Positions 17,694-26,653 of a DNA stretch of 64,000 nt are shown here, in pieces. The stretch lies in NCBI RefSeq assembly GCF_014202825.1, contig NZ_JACHHP010000007.1, positions 124,001-188,000 on the forward strand, given 5' to 3'. Under the pieces are notes generated by a model. That model was not told where the DNA came from, ran no database searches, and saw only the letters and a list, made by a program, of their open reading frames with translations. Made by a program: the position numbers and the translations under genes. The DNA comes from Chiayiivirga flava. GTDB lineage: Bacteria; Pseudomonadota; Gammaproteobacteria; Xanthomonadales; Xanthomonadaceae. Positions within the stretch are counted from its first letter, which is position 1, and every line of letters begins with the position of its first letter.

Positions 17694-18429
17694 GGCACGT
17701 CCGGCGTCGGCGATCGTCCTGGTCGGGTTCGACGCGGACGACACGCTGTGGCACAGCGAGGGCTATTTCCAGGCGGCCCACGCGGAATTCGAACGCATCC
17801 TCGGCGACTACGTCGACCTCGCCGACGCGCACGTGCACGATCGCCTGCTCGCGGCCGAACGCCGCAATCTCGGCATCTTCGGCTACGGCGCCAAGGGCAT
17901 GGTGCTGTCGATGATCGAGACGGCGATCGAGCTGACCGCCGAACGCATCAGCGCGCACCACCTGCACCGCCTGGTGGTGCTCGGCAAGGACATCCTCACC
18001 CATCCCGTGGAGCTGCTGCCCGACGTGCGTGCGGCGGTCGAGGCCGTCGCGGCCACGCACCGCATCGTGCTGATCACCAAGGGCGACCTGTTCCATCAGG
18101 AGGCCAAGATCGCGCAGTCCGGACTCGCGGACCTGTTCACCCGGATCGAAATCGTGTCCGACAAGACCCCGGGCGCGTACGCCCGCGTGATCGGTGAATG
18201 CGGCGCGGTGCCGGAACGCTTCGCGATGATCGGCAACTCGCTGCGATCGGACATCGAGCCGGTGCTCGGCCTCGGCGGCTGGGGCGTGCACGTGCCCTAC
18301 CACGTGACCTGGGCGCACGAGCTCGAACACGGCCTGCGCGACGACGAACCGCGCCTGCTGCGCATCGACGGCGCCGCGCAGATTCCGCAGGCGATCGCCC
18401 GGCTCGAGGCGCGCGCCCACGCAAGCTGA
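17674..18429 (+). CDS. HAD-superfamily hydrolase
   Basis: The 251-residue protein has motif I 'GFDADDTLWH' (nucleophile D20, acid D22), a helical C1 cap (about 30-105), motif II 'IVLITKGD' (Thr/Lys region), motif III around 'VSDKTP', and motif IV 'MIGNSLRSDI' (acidic D). It belongs to the phosphoglycolate/pyrophosphatase-like HADs; the substrate is not predictable. ATGs at 17668 and 17674 are both in frame and both overlap the lipoprotein gene, so translation is probably coupled. Confidence 0.85.
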   Translation: MSTTATEARPASAIVLVGFDADDTLWHSEGYFQAAHAEFERILGDYVDLADAHVHDRLLAAERRNLGIFGYGAKGMVLSMIETAIELTAERISAHHLHRLVVLGKDILTHPVELLPDVRAAVEAVAATHRIVLITKGDLFHQEAKIAQSGLADLFTRIEIVSDKTPGAYARVIGECGAVPERFAMIGNSLRSDIEPVLGLGGWGVHVPYHVTWAHELEHGLRDDEPRLLRIDGAAQIPQAIARLEARAHAS

Positions 18430-18546
18430 ACGCGCGGCGCGTTCACCGTGCAGCAGACTCCGGCCGGCGTCGTTGCACGGCGATTCACTCCGCGTGGCCG
18501 ATCCTTGCGCGGCGTCGAATACCGACGTTTCCCGCAGGACAAGGCC

Positions 18547-18948
18547 ATGCGCAAGCTGATCCTCTCGTTCGTCCTCGCGACCGCCGGGGCGGTGGGGCTG
18601 ACGGCGACACAGTCGGCACACGCCTATGACGACGGCCGCATCTTCGTCTCGATCGGCGATGTCTCGTTCGCCTACGGACGCCCCTACCACCGCTATTCCA
18701 ACGTGCCGCTCTACGTGGTGCACGAAACGTGGGGGCCGCGCTACTACTACCACGGTCCCGCGTATCGGCCGCCGGTCTACGTGCCGCGCTATTACGCGCC
18801 GCCGCGCCGCCACTACGCACCGGTGCGCTACTACCCGCCGCGCTACGCGCAGGGCTATCGCGACGGTTACCGGCACCGCGACCGCCACGATCACGATCGC
18901 CACGACGACCGCCGCGGCCGCGGGTACGGACACCGTCGCGATCGCTGA
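18547..18948 (+). CDS. Exported Tyr/Pro/His-rich protein
   Basis: The 133-residue protein has a signal peptide (residues 1-26, cleaved near 'SAHA-YDD') and a low-complexity mature region rich in Tyr, Pro, Arg and His ('YYYHGPAYRPPVYVPRYY'), ending in a His/Asp/Arg tail ('HRDRHDHDRHDDRRGRGYGHRRDR') that could bind metal ions. An AGGACAAGG site precedes the start. Similar short exported proteins are frequent in Xanthomonadales and uncharacterised. Confidence 0.68.
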   Translation: MRKLILSFVLATAGAVGLTATQSAHAYDDGRIFVSIGDVSFAYGRPYHRYSNVPLYVVHETWGPRYYYHGPAYRPPVYVPRYYAPPRRHYAPVRYYPPRYAQGYRDGYRHRDRHDHDRHDDRRGRGYGHRRDR

Positions 18949-19002
18949 CGGGGCCGGGACGGGGCCGGTCGCGGCCCCGGCCCACATCGCGACGTCGAAC
19001 CA

Positions 19003-19034
19003 CACCGGCAGCGTTCAGACGCTGCCGGTGTTTT
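19003..19034 (+). terminator. Rho-independent terminator
   Basis: A perfect 12-bp stem (19003-19014 with 19019-19030) and a 4-base loop are followed directly by TTTTGTT. It ends the transcript of the Tyr/Pro-rich protein and could also face the convergent TonB-like gene. Confidence 0.75.
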
Positions 19035-19050
19035 GTTGCGCGCCGAGCCG

Positions 19051-19716
19051 TCAGCGCAATGCAAACCGGATCGGCACCCGGCCCCAGGCTTCGACCGCGC
19101 GACCGTCCGCCTGCGCCGGAGCAAAGCGCCAGGACGCCAGCACATGCTCGCGTGCGCGCCGGTCGAGCAGGGCGTGGCCGCTGCCGCGTTCCACCTCCAC
19201 CGCCAGCGGCCGTCCGTCGAGGCCCACGTGCACCCGCAGAATCACCTCGCCCTGCCAGCCACGACGGCGTGCGAGCGGCGGATAGGTCGGCGGCGGCGCG
19301 TCGAGGTAGGTGAGGGCATCGTGGGCGCCGGGCGGGGACAGCGGCGCGGCGACCGGCGTCGCGTCCGCAGGCGCCGCCTGCGCCGCTGCCGGCAGCGCGT
19401 CCGTGGCCCAGGCGGCGTCCACCGGGACGACCGGCGCGGGGACCGGAACCGGGGCCACATCGCGCGGCACCGGACGCGGTGGACTCGCCGGCATGGGCGG
19501 CAACGGCAGGGGCGGTTTCGGACGCGCGACGATGTCGATCACCAAGGGATCGGACGGCGGCGGACGTCGAACCGGTGCCGACAGCGTCGCCTGCATCAGC
19601 GTCAGGCCGAACACGGCCAGCAGGTTCAGCGCGATCGCGCCGCTCAGCGCTCCGATCCGCAGCGCGGACGGGGAAGGGACGGGGGACGGGGCGAAACGGT
19701 CCGTGAGGCGGTGCAT
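19051..19716 (-). CDS. TonB-family periplasm-spanning protein
   Basis: The 221-residue protein has a cytoplasmic N-terminus, one membrane helix (about 21-43, 'IGALSGAIALNLLAVFGL'), a Pro-rich spacer (about 50-140) and a C-terminal TonB domain (about 145-221: 'YPPLARRRGWQGEVILRVHVGLDGRPLAVEVERGSGHALLDRRA', 'WRFAPAQADGRAVEAWGRVPIRF'). No exbB, exbD or TonB-dependent receptor lies in this window, so it is either the housekeeping TonB or an orphan energy transducer. Confidence 0.85.
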   Translation of the reverse strand: MHRLTDRFAPSPVPSPSALRIGALSGAIALNLLAVFGLTLMQATLSAPVRRPPPSDPLVIDIVARPKPPLPLPPMPASPPRPVPRDVAPVPVPAPVVPVDAAWATDALPAAAQAAPADATPVAAPLSPPGAHDALTYLDAPPPTYPPLARRRGWQGEVILRVHVGLDGRPLAVEVERGSGHALLDRRAREHVLASWRFAPAQADGRAVEAWGRVPIRFALR

Positions 19717-19869
19717 GCGAAGGCTCCGTGGCGGGCAGTCCGGGTCGGACCCTGGCTGCCAACGCAGCGCGCCGCTCGACGGGGTTGGCGCGGCGTCACA
19801 CTCGCCCGGGCGGCGCGTCGTGCTCTGTACACCGTGCGCGGATGCGCTGCGCCGGCTCAGGAGATCCTC

Positions 19870-20298
19870 ATGAAACATCCCATCCTCGTCTTTTTCGGCC
19901 TGCTGCTGTTCGCCGCGCTCGTGGCCTGCATCTGGGCGCCGTCGTGGATGTTCGGCGTCGGTGCCGGCGTGGTCGGCGGCGGGCTCGAACTGGGCGGCGG
20001 CCTGATCGGCGGGCTGTTCGGCGGCCTGGTGGGGCTCGTCGGCCTTGTCGTCGGGGTGCTGGCGGCGATCGTCGCGGCCGTGATCGCGGTGCCGCTCGCG
20101 CTGCTGGCCGCCATCGGCGGCATCGTGCTGGCGGTGCTCGTCGTCGCCGCCGTGGGCATCGGCCTGGCCGCGCCGATCCTGGTGCCGGTGCTGCTGATCT
20201 GGGCGCTCGTCTGGCTCGCGCGCCGCAGCGGGCCGCGTCCGCCGGTGCCGGCGCTGCAGGCGCCCGCGGCGTCGGTGCCGAGCGCGCCACCGGCCTGA
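19870..20298 (+). CDS. Gly/Ala/Val-rich small membrane protein
   Basis: The 142-residue protein is almost wholly hydrophobic: helix 1 (about 4-24), a Gly-zipper hairpin (about 29-62, 'GVGAGVVGGGLELGGGLIGGLFGGLVGLVGLVVG'), two more hydrophobic stretches to about residue 115, then a Pro/Ala tail. An AGGAGATC ribosome site precedes the start. The composition suggests a membrane-packing or stress role, but no family is recognised. Confidence 0.65.
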   Translation: MKHPILVFFGLLLFAALVACIWAPSWMFGVGAGVVGGGLELGGGLIGGLFGGLVGLVGLVVGVLAAIVAAVIAVPLALLAAIGGIVLAVLVVAAVGIGLAAPILVPVLLIWALVWLARRSGPRPPVPALQAPAASVPSAPPA

Positions 20299-20346
20299 AC
20301 CCGGTTCGGCGGCCGCGGCGCTGGGAGAATGGCCGCCGCCATGACA

Positions 20347-20371
20347 GTTACCGGCAGGTCTGTCCGGTAAC
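20347..20371. promoter_or_regulatory. Perfect palindrome upstream of a small gene, candidate operator
   Basis: GTTACCGG and its exact inverted copy CCGGTAAC are separated by 9 bases and end right at the possible GTG start (20372) of the next gene. The arms are AT-richer than the surroundings, as in repressor sites. It could instead be a hairpin over the ribosome-binding region. Confidence 0.4.
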
Positions 20372-20377
20372 GTGATC

Positions 20378-20590
20378 ATGCAGCTTCAGATCGAAGTGAT
20401 TCTGGCCGGCGCGCAGCCTGCGCAGCGCGCCGCGGCGGTGCGCAAGGTGCTGGACGCCACCGAACTGCGCGGCGCCGACGTCGAGCGCGCGCTGCGCGAC
20501 GGCGTGCTGCGCGGGGTGATCTCGAGCGACCGCGTGCTCGAACTCGCGGTGCTCGACGTGGTGGCCGACTTCCAGCTCGCTCCCGGCTGA
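20378..20590 (+). CDS. Small soluble protein, unknown
   Basis: The 70-residue product ('MQLQIEVILAGAQPAQRAAAVRKVLDATELRGADVERALRDGVLRGVISSDRVLELAVLDVVADF') appears helical and soluble. It could start at the GTG at 20372 or the ATG at 20378; neither has a convincing ribosome site, and a perfect inverted repeat sits just upstream. The frame shows the local codon bias, supporting a real gene. No function can be given. Confidence 0.45.
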   Translation: MQLQIEVILAGAQPAQRAAAVRKVLDATELRGADVERALRDGVLRGVISSDRVLELAVLDVVADFQLAPG

Positions 20591-20612
20591 GCCGCGGTCG
20601 GCGTGGACCGGC

Positions 20613-21386
20613 TCAGTCCACCCAGCCCGCCACCATCACCCGCTTGTGGTGCACCAGCTGTTCGTACCCGCCGGCCGGTACGGGCAGTACCTCGACGCGC
20701 TTGAACCCCACGCGCTGCATGATCCACACCAGCGCCTCGACGCTCGGCACCAGGCAGATGCCCGTGGTCGATGCCTCCGGCCCGTGCGTATCGTCGATCT
20801 CGTCGATGATGCCGAAGCTGCCCTTCAGCGGCCGCACGAAGCGGTAGCTGCCGTAGTCGACCCAGCCGGTCATGCCCGGCACCACCTGCGTCTCGACCAC
20901 GCACACGCGCTTCGTCAGCGACCGCGCCACGCGCAGCGCGCCGACCGGATTCTCGAGGTGGTAGATCAGGCCGAAGCACAGCACCAGGTCGTGCACGCCG
21001 CCGACGTCCTGCGGCTGCAGCGCATGCACGTCGCTCTGGTGCAGCTGCCACTGCGACAGTCCCAGCGCATCGCGGATCAGCGTCGCATCGGCGATGTGTT
21101 CGTCGCGCGTGTCCACGCCGGTGACGCGGCCGAAGCCGGCCTGCGCCAGCTGCGCGGAAAACCAGCCCTGGTGGCAGGCGAGGTCGACCGCCGTCAGCGC
21201 CGAACGATCGCCGGGAAATTCCTGCGCCAGCAGCGCGTCGAGCATCTGCGAGCGCGTGTGGTGGATCGGATCGAGTTCGCCGACGCCGTACGTGGGCGTG
21301 GTGCGGCCCGACGGCAGGCGGAACGGGTAGAACCAGGTCTTGGCGAGCGCGCGGTCTTCGAGCGCGGCGGAGTCGGTCGCGGACAT
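20613..21386 (-). CDS. Class I SAM-dependent methyltransferase, CmoB/DUF1698-like
   Basis: The 257-residue protein has a Rossmann methyltransferase core: motif I 'AVDLACHQGWFSAQLAQAGFGRVTGVD', motif II 'DLVLCFGLIYHLENPVGALRVA'. The N-terminal 'TWFYPFRLPSGRTTPTYGVGELDPIHHTRSQML' and 'RDALGLSQWQLHQSDVH' recall CmoB/DUF1698 proteins. True CmoB transfers a carboxymethyl group from Cx-SAM to tRNA uridine 34 and is longer. No cmoA is adjacent, so the substrate remains open. Confidence 0.78.
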   Translation of the reverse strand: MSATDSAALEDRALAKTWFYPFRLPSGRTTPTYGVGELDPIHHTRSQMLDALLAQEFPGDRSALTAVDLACHQGWFSAQLAQAGFGRVTGVDTRDEHIADATLIRDALGLSQWQLHQSDVHALQPQDVGGVHDLVLCFGLIYHLENPVGALRVARSLTKRVCVVETQVVPGMTGWVDYGSYRFVRPLKGSFGIIDEIDDTHGPEASTTGICLVPSVEALVWIMQRVGFKRVEVLPVPAGGYEQLVHHKRVMVAGWVD

Positions 21387-21481
21387 CGGCGGGGTCTGTG
21401 CGGGGGTCGCAAAGTGTAGCCGAGCGCGGCGGACGTGGCCCGAATCTCGCATCACAGGCGCTTTCCCCAGGAGATTCCGTC

Positions 21482-22480
21482 ATGGCGAAGACACCCGCGA
21501 AGACGACGACGAAAAAGGCCGCCGGCGGCACCGCCGCAAAGCACCGCAAGCTGCAGGACGCGGCCATGCGCAGCAACGAGGCGCGCCCCGACAAGGAATC
21601 GAAGGCGCCCGTGCAGGCGGGCGCGCGCGAGCAGCCGGAGAACCCGCTGCCGAAGCAGCACCAGGACAAGCCCGGCATCGAAGCGAAACTGCGCCCCAAG
21701 CCGAAATTCCTCGCGCCCGACTACGCCGGCAGCGGCAAACTCGACGGCCGCGTCGCCATCGTCACCGGCGGCGATTCCGGCATCGGGCGCGCGGTGGCCG
21801 TGCTGTTCGCGCGCGAAGGCGCGGACGTCGCCGTGATGTACCTGAGCGAGCACGAGGACGCGAAGGAGACGAAAGCGCGCATCGAAGCCGAAGGCCGCCG
21901 CTGCCTGCTGATCGCGGGCGACGTGAAGGATTCGTCCTTCTGCGACGCCGCCGTGGCGCAGACGGTGAAGGAATTCGGCCGGCTCGACGTGCTCGTCAAC
22001 AACGCCGCGTTCCAGCAGCACGTCGAAGCCATCGAAGACCTCAGCGACGAACAGATCGACGAGACCTTCCGCACCAACATCTACGGCTACATGTACATGG
22101 CGCGCGCCGCCGTGCCGCACCTGGGTGAAGGCGCGAGCATCATCAACACGGGCTCCGTCACCGGCCTTGCCGGCAGCAAGGAACTGCTCGACTACTCGTC
22201 GACGAAAGGCGCGATCCACGCCTTCACGATGTCGCTCGCGAGCCAGCTGCTCGACCGCGGCATCCGCGTGAACGCGGTGGCGCCCGGTCCGGTCTGGACG
22301 CCGCTGAACCCGGCCGACCGCGACGCGGAGGCGGTGGCGAAATTCGGCGAGAAATCGCCGATGAAGCGCCCGGCGCAGCCGGAAGAACTCTCGCCGGCGT
22401 TCGTGTTCCTGGCGGCGCCGGTGTGTTCGAGCTACATCACGGGACTGGTGCTGCCGGTGGTGGGCGGGCCGCAGCAGTGA
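21482..22480 (+). CDS. SDR-family general-stress oxidoreductase (YghA/GSP39 type)
   Basis: The 332-residue protein has a lysine/proline-rich N-terminal extension (1-80; 'PEDNPLPKQHQDKPG'-like region 'PENPLPKQHQDKPGIEAKL') typical of YghA/GSP39 stress SDRs. The classical SDR core follows: 'IVTGGDSGIGRAVAVLFAREGADV', 'NNAA', S in 'NTGSVTG', 'YSSTKGA' (catalytic Tyr and Lys) and 'VAPGPVWTPL'. It should be an NADPH-dependent carbonyl reductase. A CAGGAG ribosome site is present, and a sigma-54-like element with two mismatches lies at 21436-21451. Confidence 0.88.
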   Translation: MAKTPAKTTTKKAAGGTAAKHRKLQDAAMRSNEARPDKESKAPVQAGAREQPENPLPKQHQDKPGIEAKLRPKPKFLAPDYAGSGKLDGRVAIVTGGDSGIGRAVAVLFAREGADVAVMYLSEHEDAKETKARIEAEGRRCLLIAGDVKDSSFCDAAVAQTVKEFGRLDVLVNNAAFQQHVEAIEDLSDEQIDETFRTNIYGYMYMARAAVPHLGEGASIINTGSVTGLAGSKELLDYSSTKGAIHAFTMSLASQLLDRGIRVNAVAPGPVWTPLNPADRDAEAVAKFGEKSPMKRPAQPEELSPAFVFLAAPVCSSYITGLVLPVVGGPQQ

Positions 22481-22602
22481 GCGGCGACTGACACGGCAAG
22501 CGCAGGCCGGCTCCACGATTGCAGATCGCCACTCGGCAGGCCTCGAGCCCTGCAGTCCGCACGCTTCGACGCCGCAGCCAGTCCACGCGCGCTCCCGACC
22601 CC

Positions 22603-22715
22603 GTCATCCCGGCGAACGCCGGGACCCAGCGACGTTGCTCCTTGTGGTCAGCCAGCGCGGCAATGGTGCAGGAGCCACGTCACCGGATCCCGGCCTGCGC
22701 CGGGAGGACGAACTG
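22603..22715. repeat. Intergenic palindromic repeat pair in the 335-base gap before ku
   Basis: The gap 22481-22815 contains no gene. It holds the dispersed unit gtcatcccggcgaacgccgg(g)acccagcgacg at 22603-22634 and a diverged inverted partner around 22682-22715 ('ggatcccggcctgcgccggg'). Nearly the same unit occurs as a perfect inverted pair at 58948-59050, so this is a multicopy REP-like extragenic element. Such sequences are common in gamma- and beta-proteobacterial spacers. Confidence 0.75.
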
Positions 22716-22815
22716 CTGCGACGCCGCTGCATTGCTGCGCACGCCGGACGTAGCGCGCACGGCTCTGGCATTTCTCTTGCTGCACGGATGTCCCGCCCCT
22801 GCGCCGAGACGACCC

Positions 22816-23766
22816 ATGGCCGCCCGCCCCATCTGGTCCGGAACCCTCTCCTTCGGCCTGCTCAACATCCCCGTCTCGCTGATGTCCGGCGAGAAGCGCA
22901 CCGACATCCACTTCCGCATGCTCGACTCGCGCGACAACGCGCCGATCCGCTTCGAGCGCGTCAACGCCGAGACCGGCGAGGAAGTGCCGTGGAAGGAAAT
23001 CGTCAAGGCCTTCGAGTACGACAAGGGCAGTTACGTCGTGCTGCAGCCCGAGGACATCAAGTCGGCCGCGCCGGAAAGCCACAACGCGGTCGAAGTCGAG
23101 GCCTTCATCGACGCCAGCGCCATCGGCCCGCGCTACTTCGAGAAACCCTACGTGCTGGTGCCCGGCAAAAAGGCTGAGAAAGGCTATGTGCTGTTGCGCG
23201 AGACGCTGGTGAAGACCGGCAAGATCGGCATCGCGCGCGTGGTCATCCGCACGCGCGAACACCTGGCCGCGGTCATGCCCGAGGGCAACGCGCTGGTGCT
23301 TGTGATGATGCGCTACCCGCAGGAAGTGGTCGACGCGGACGAATACCGCGTGCCGGAAGGCAAGAACAGCGACTACCGCATCACGCCGAAGGAGCTGCAG
23401 ATGGCCGAGCAGCTCATCGAGTCGATGTCCGGCGACTGGAAGCCCGACGACTACAAGGACGAGTTCCGCGCACGGCTGCACGATGTGATCGAGAAGCGCA
23501 TGAAGCAGCAGGGTGTGGTCACGCCCGAGGTCGAGGACGACGAGCCCGCCGACGCCACCACCAACGTGGTCGACTTCATGGCGCTGCTGCAGAAGAGCAT
23601 CGCCGGCAAGACGCGCACGCCGGCGGCGAAGAGCGCAACGAAGGCCGCGAAGTCGCCCGCGAAGAGGGCGCCGGCAAAGAAGGCTCCGGCGAAGAAGGCG
23701 CCCGCGAAGAAGGCGCCGGCGCGCAAGGCGGCGAAGAAGGCCGCGCCGGCCCGCAAGCGCGCCTGA
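22816..23766 (+). CDS. ku: Ku homodimer for non-homologous end joining
   Basis: The 316-residue protein has the bacterial Ku core (residues 1-255): 'MAARPIWSGTLSFGLLNIPVSL', 'LDSRDNAPIRFERVNAETGEEVPWKEIVKAFEY', 'GYVLLRETLVKTGKIGIARVVIRTREHLAAV', 'EFRARLHDVIEKRMKQQ'. A C-terminal Lys/Ala/Pro tail (about 262-316, repeated 'KKAPA') resembles histone H1 and is known in Ku proteins to aid DNA binding. Ku binds double-strand ends and recruits LigD. It lies 3 bases upstream of ligD in one operon. Confidence 0.96.
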   Translation: MAARPIWSGTLSFGLLNIPVSLMSGEKRTDIHFRMLDSRDNAPIRFERVNAETGEEVPWKEIVKAFEYDKGSYVVLQPEDIKSAAPESHNAVEVEAFIDASAIGPRYFEKPYVLVPGKKAEKGYVLLRETLVKTGKIGIARVVIRTREHLAAVMPEGNALVLVMMRYPQEVVDADEYRVPEGKNSDYRITPKELQMAEQLIESMSGDWKPDDYKDEFRARLHDVIEKRMKQQGVVTPEVEDDEPADATTNVVDFMALLQKSIAGKTRTPAAKSATKAAKSPAKRAPAKKAPAKKAPAKKAPARKAAKKAAPARKRA

Positions 23767-23769
23767 CCG

Positions 23770-26385
23770 ATGGGCCTGCGCGACTACGTCCGCAAGCGCC
23801 GCTTCGACGCCACGCCGGAGCCCTCCGGCGAGGGCGAGTCCGCGGTCCGCGGGCATCGTCCGATCTTCGTCATCCAGCTGCACCACGCCCGCGCGCGCCA
23901 CTACGATTTCCGCCTCGAAGCCGACGGCGTGCTGAAGAGCTGGGCCGTACCGAAAGGCCCGTCGCTGCGACCAGGCGAGAAGCGTCTCGCGGTGGAAGTG
24001 GAAGACCACCCGGTGTCGTATGCGACGTTCGCCGGCGACATTCCCGAAGGCAACTACGGCGCCGGCCACGTCGATATCTTCGACCACGGCGTCTGGAGCA
24101 TGGTCGGCGACCCGCTCGAAGCCATCGCCGCCGGCAAGCTCGATTTCGAACTGCACGGCGGACGCCTGCGCGGCGGCTGGAAACTCGTGCGCACGCAGCA
24201 GCGGCGCGGCAGCAAGAACCAGTGGCTGCTGATCAAGCGCAGCGACGACTACGCGGCCGACACGGATGCCGACGCACTCGCGGCCGACGCCGATATCGGC
24301 ACCGGCGCTGCCGTGGCGAAGACCGCGTCCGGCCGCCGCCATGCGGATGCCGTCGCCGTCGCGAAGAAAGCCGCACCGCGCGCGGCGAAGTCCGTCGCGG
24401 CAAAGAAACCGTCCACGCGCCGCGCCGGTGTCGCGACGTGGCGCAAGCGCGCGCTGGCGCTCGACGGCGCCCGCGAGCATGACGGCAACCTCGTCGGCCC
24501 GATGCTGTGCTCGCTGCGCGAGGCCGCGCCCGATGGCGACGGCTGGCTGCACGAGATCAAGTGGGACGGCTACCGCCTGCTTGCATCGACCGGCGACGAC
24601 GGCGTCGCGCTGCGCTCGCGCAACAACCTCGACTGGAGCGGCGACTTCCCCGAGATCGCCGCCGCGCTCGCCGCGCTGCGCGTGCCGGAGTCGCAGTTCG
24701 ACGGCGAACTCGTCGCGCTCGACAGCGAAGGCCGCAGCGATTTCTCCGCGCTGCAGCGCACGCTCGGCGGCGACAGCAACGCGCCGCTGCGCTACCTGCT
24801 GTTCGACCTGCCGGTGCTGGCCGGCGTCGACCTGCGCCGCGTCGCACTGGTCGAGCGCAAGGCGCTGCTCGAAGACCTGGTGGCGAGCGTGCCGGATCCG
24901 GCGCTCGCCTTCAGCACGCACATCGTCGGACAGGGTCCGCGCGTGTTCGAGGCGAGCACGGCGCAGGGCGTCGAAGGCATCGTCTGCAAGCGCGTCGACG
25001 GCCATTACAGCGAAGGCCGCGGCGACGCGTGGGTGAAGGTGAAGCACGCGAATACCGACGAGTTCGTCATCGTCGGCTACAGCGCGCCGAAGGGCTCGCG
25101 CACCGGCTTCGGCGCGCTGCTGATGGCGGCGCGCGATAACGGCGGCCTGCGTTACGTCGGGCGCGTCGGCACCGGTTACGACACAGATATGCTGCGCAGC
25201 CTGGGCGCACGCCTGCGCAAGCTCGCGCGCGACACGCCGACGGTCGACCTGCCTTCGCACCTGCCGCGCGCGGCGGGCGTGGTGCACTGGGTCGACCCCG
25301 AGCTCGTGGCCGAAGTCGCGTTCCGCGGCTGGGGCAAGGAAGGCCTGCTGCGGCAGGCGAGTTTCCAGCGGCTGCGCGTGGACAAGACGGTGGCGGAGGT
25401 GGCGGCGATGCCTGCGACAACCAAGCGAGCGACACCGAAGACGGTGGCCGCGAAGAAGAGCGCGGTCGCGAAGAAGGCGTCCGCACCTGCGAAACGTCCG
25501 ATGAGGCAGGCCGCCGCCGACACGGGCGTGAAGATCACGCATCCCGAGCGTGTCGTCTATCCGAAGCACGGATTCACCAAGGGCGACGTCGCCGACTACT
25601 ACCGCGCCGTCGCACCGTGGCTGCTGCCCGAACTCGCCGACCGTCCGCTGTCGCTGGTGCGCTGCCCGGACGGCGCGGCCGGCACGTGTTTCTTCCAGAA
25701 GCACTACGCCAGCAGCCTCGGCGCCAACGTCGGCGCGGTGGAACTGAAGGAGAAGGACGGCGATCGCGTGCACTACGTCAGCGTGCACGACGTCGATGGC
25801 TTGCTCGAACTGGTGCAGATGAACGTGCTCGAGTTCCATCCCTGGGGTGCGCGCAACGACGATCCGGAGCATCCCGACCGGCTCGTGTTCGATCTCGATC
25901 CGGGACCGGGCGTGGCGTGGAAGGACGTGGTGGCCGGCGCGCGCGAGGTGCGCCGGAACCTCGCCGACATCGGCCTGCGCAGCTGGGTGCGGCTGTCCGG
26001 CGGCAAGGGCCTGCACGTGGTGGTGCCGCTGAAACCGAAAGCCGGCTGGGACGAGGCCAAGGCCTTCTGCGAAGCCGTGGCCGACGCGATGGCGACGACA
26101 TCGCCGCAGCGCTACGTCGCCACCGCCAGCAAGGCCAAGCGCAACGGCCTCATCTTCATCGACTGGCTGCGCAACGGCCGCGGCGCGACCAGCGTCACCA
26201 ACTGGTCTCTGCGCGCGCGCGAAGGCGCCACGGTGGCGGTGCCGCTGCGCTGGGAGGATCTGGGCCGCATCGCCGGCCCCGACGCGTTCGACCTGGCCAA
26301 GGCAAAACGCCGCGCCGCCGCGCTCAGGCACGATCCGTGGGACGGCCTCGCATCGTGCCGCCAGACGCTGCCGAGACTGCGCTGA
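23770..26385 (+). CDS. ligD: Multifunctional DNA ligase D (PE-LIG-POL)
   Basis: The 871-residue protein has the Pseudomonas-type domain order. The 3'-phosphoesterase domain (about 1-160) carries 'LHHARARHYDFRLE' (H39, H44, D46) and 'GDIPEGNYGAGHV'. The ATP-dependent ligase domain (about 240-530) has 'EIKWDGYRL' with nucleotidyl-accepting K264 and 'EGIVCKR'. The primase-polymerase domain (about 586-865) has 'ITHPERVVYPKHGFTKGD', 'DLDPGPGVAW' (metal Asp pair) and 'RLSGGKGLHVVVPL'. Basic Ala/Lys linkers join the domains. With Ku it repairs double-strand breaks by end joining. It starts 3 bases after ku. Confidence 0.96.
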   Translation: MGLRDYVRKRRFDATPEPSGEGESAVRGHRPIFVIQLHHARARHYDFRLEADGVLKSWAVPKGPSLRPGEKRLAVEVEDHPVSYATFAGDIPEGNYGAGHVDIFDHGVWSMVGDPLEAIAAGKLDFELHGGRLRGGWKLVRTQQRRGSKNQWLLIKRSDDYAADTDADALAADADIGTGAAVAKTASGRRHADAVAVAKKAAPRAAKSVAAKKPSTRRAGVATWRKRALALDGAREHDGNLVGPMLCSLREAAPDGDGWLHEIKWDGYRLLASTGDDGVALRSRNNLDWSGDFPEIAAALAALRVPESQFDGELVALDSEGRSDFSALQRTLGGDSNAPLRYLLFDLPVLAGVDLRRVALVERKALLEDLVASVPDPALAFSTHIVGQGPRVFEASTAQGVEGIVCKRVDGHYSEGRGDAWVKVKHANTDEFVIVGYSAPKGSRTGFGALLMAARDNGGLRYVGRVGTGYDTDMLRSLGARLRKLARDTPTVDLPSHLPRAAGVVHWVDPELVAEVAFRGWGKEGLLRQASFQRLRVDKTVAEVAAMPATTKRATPKTVAAKKSAVAKKASAPAKRPMRQAAADTGVKITHPERVVYPKHGFTKGDVADYYRAVAPWLLPELADRPLSLVRCPDGAAGTCFFQKHYASSLGANVGAVELKEKDGDRVHYVSVHDVDGLLELVQMNVLEFHPWGARNDDPEHPDRLVFDLDPGPGVAWKDVVAGAREVRRNLADIGLRSWVRLSGGKGLHVVVPLKPKAGWDEAKAFCEAVADAMATTSPQRYVATASKAKRNGLIFIDWLRNGRGATSVTNWSLRAREGATVAVPLRWEDLGRIAGPDAFDLAKAKRRAAALRHDPWDGLASCRQTLPRLR

Positions 26386-26591
26386 GCGCCGCGCGTCGTC
26401 GGCAGCCAGCAGTGGCAGACGCCACGTCAGCGCCGCCACGCGAACGTGACGCGCAGACCGATTAAGGCAGACACGTCCGGACCGTCCCGCCGGTCGCCTA
26501 CAGCGGGCCGCGTGCGCGCGAGCATGTGGCGGCGCGCCTGAGAGCACGCTCGCACGCCCGGGGCGCGACACGCGCGCATCGCGTTCAGCGC

Positions 26592-26609
26592 GTGTCACCG
26601 GGCTGACAC
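26592..26609 (+). promoter_or_regulatory. Candidate PhoB box upstream of the OlsF-like gene
   Basis: GTGTCACCGGGCTGACAC contains two heptamers at the 11-base period of Pho boxes (core TGTCA, then TGACA), 11/14 matches within the E. coli heptamers. The same stretch is also an 8-bp inverted repeat (26590-26611), so another regulator is possible. Nine bases downstream lies TTAGCGT, a possible -10 also seen at the same spacing before btaA. Confidence 0.4.
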
Positions 26610-26653
26610 GCACGCGCCTTAGCGTGCGCGCAGGCCCACTCGTGATCGATCGC

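Noticed and set aside
18514-18530. Sigma-54-like TGGC...TTGC upstream of the Tyr/Pro-rich protein
   Set aside because: GG and GC elements are one base too close (9 instead of 10), which abolishes RpoN recognition.
21436-21451. Sigma-54-like TGGCCCG-AATC-TCGCA before the SDR stress gene
   Set aside because: GG-N10-GC spacing is right but two consensus bases differ and the leader would be very short; not strong enough to list as a promoter.
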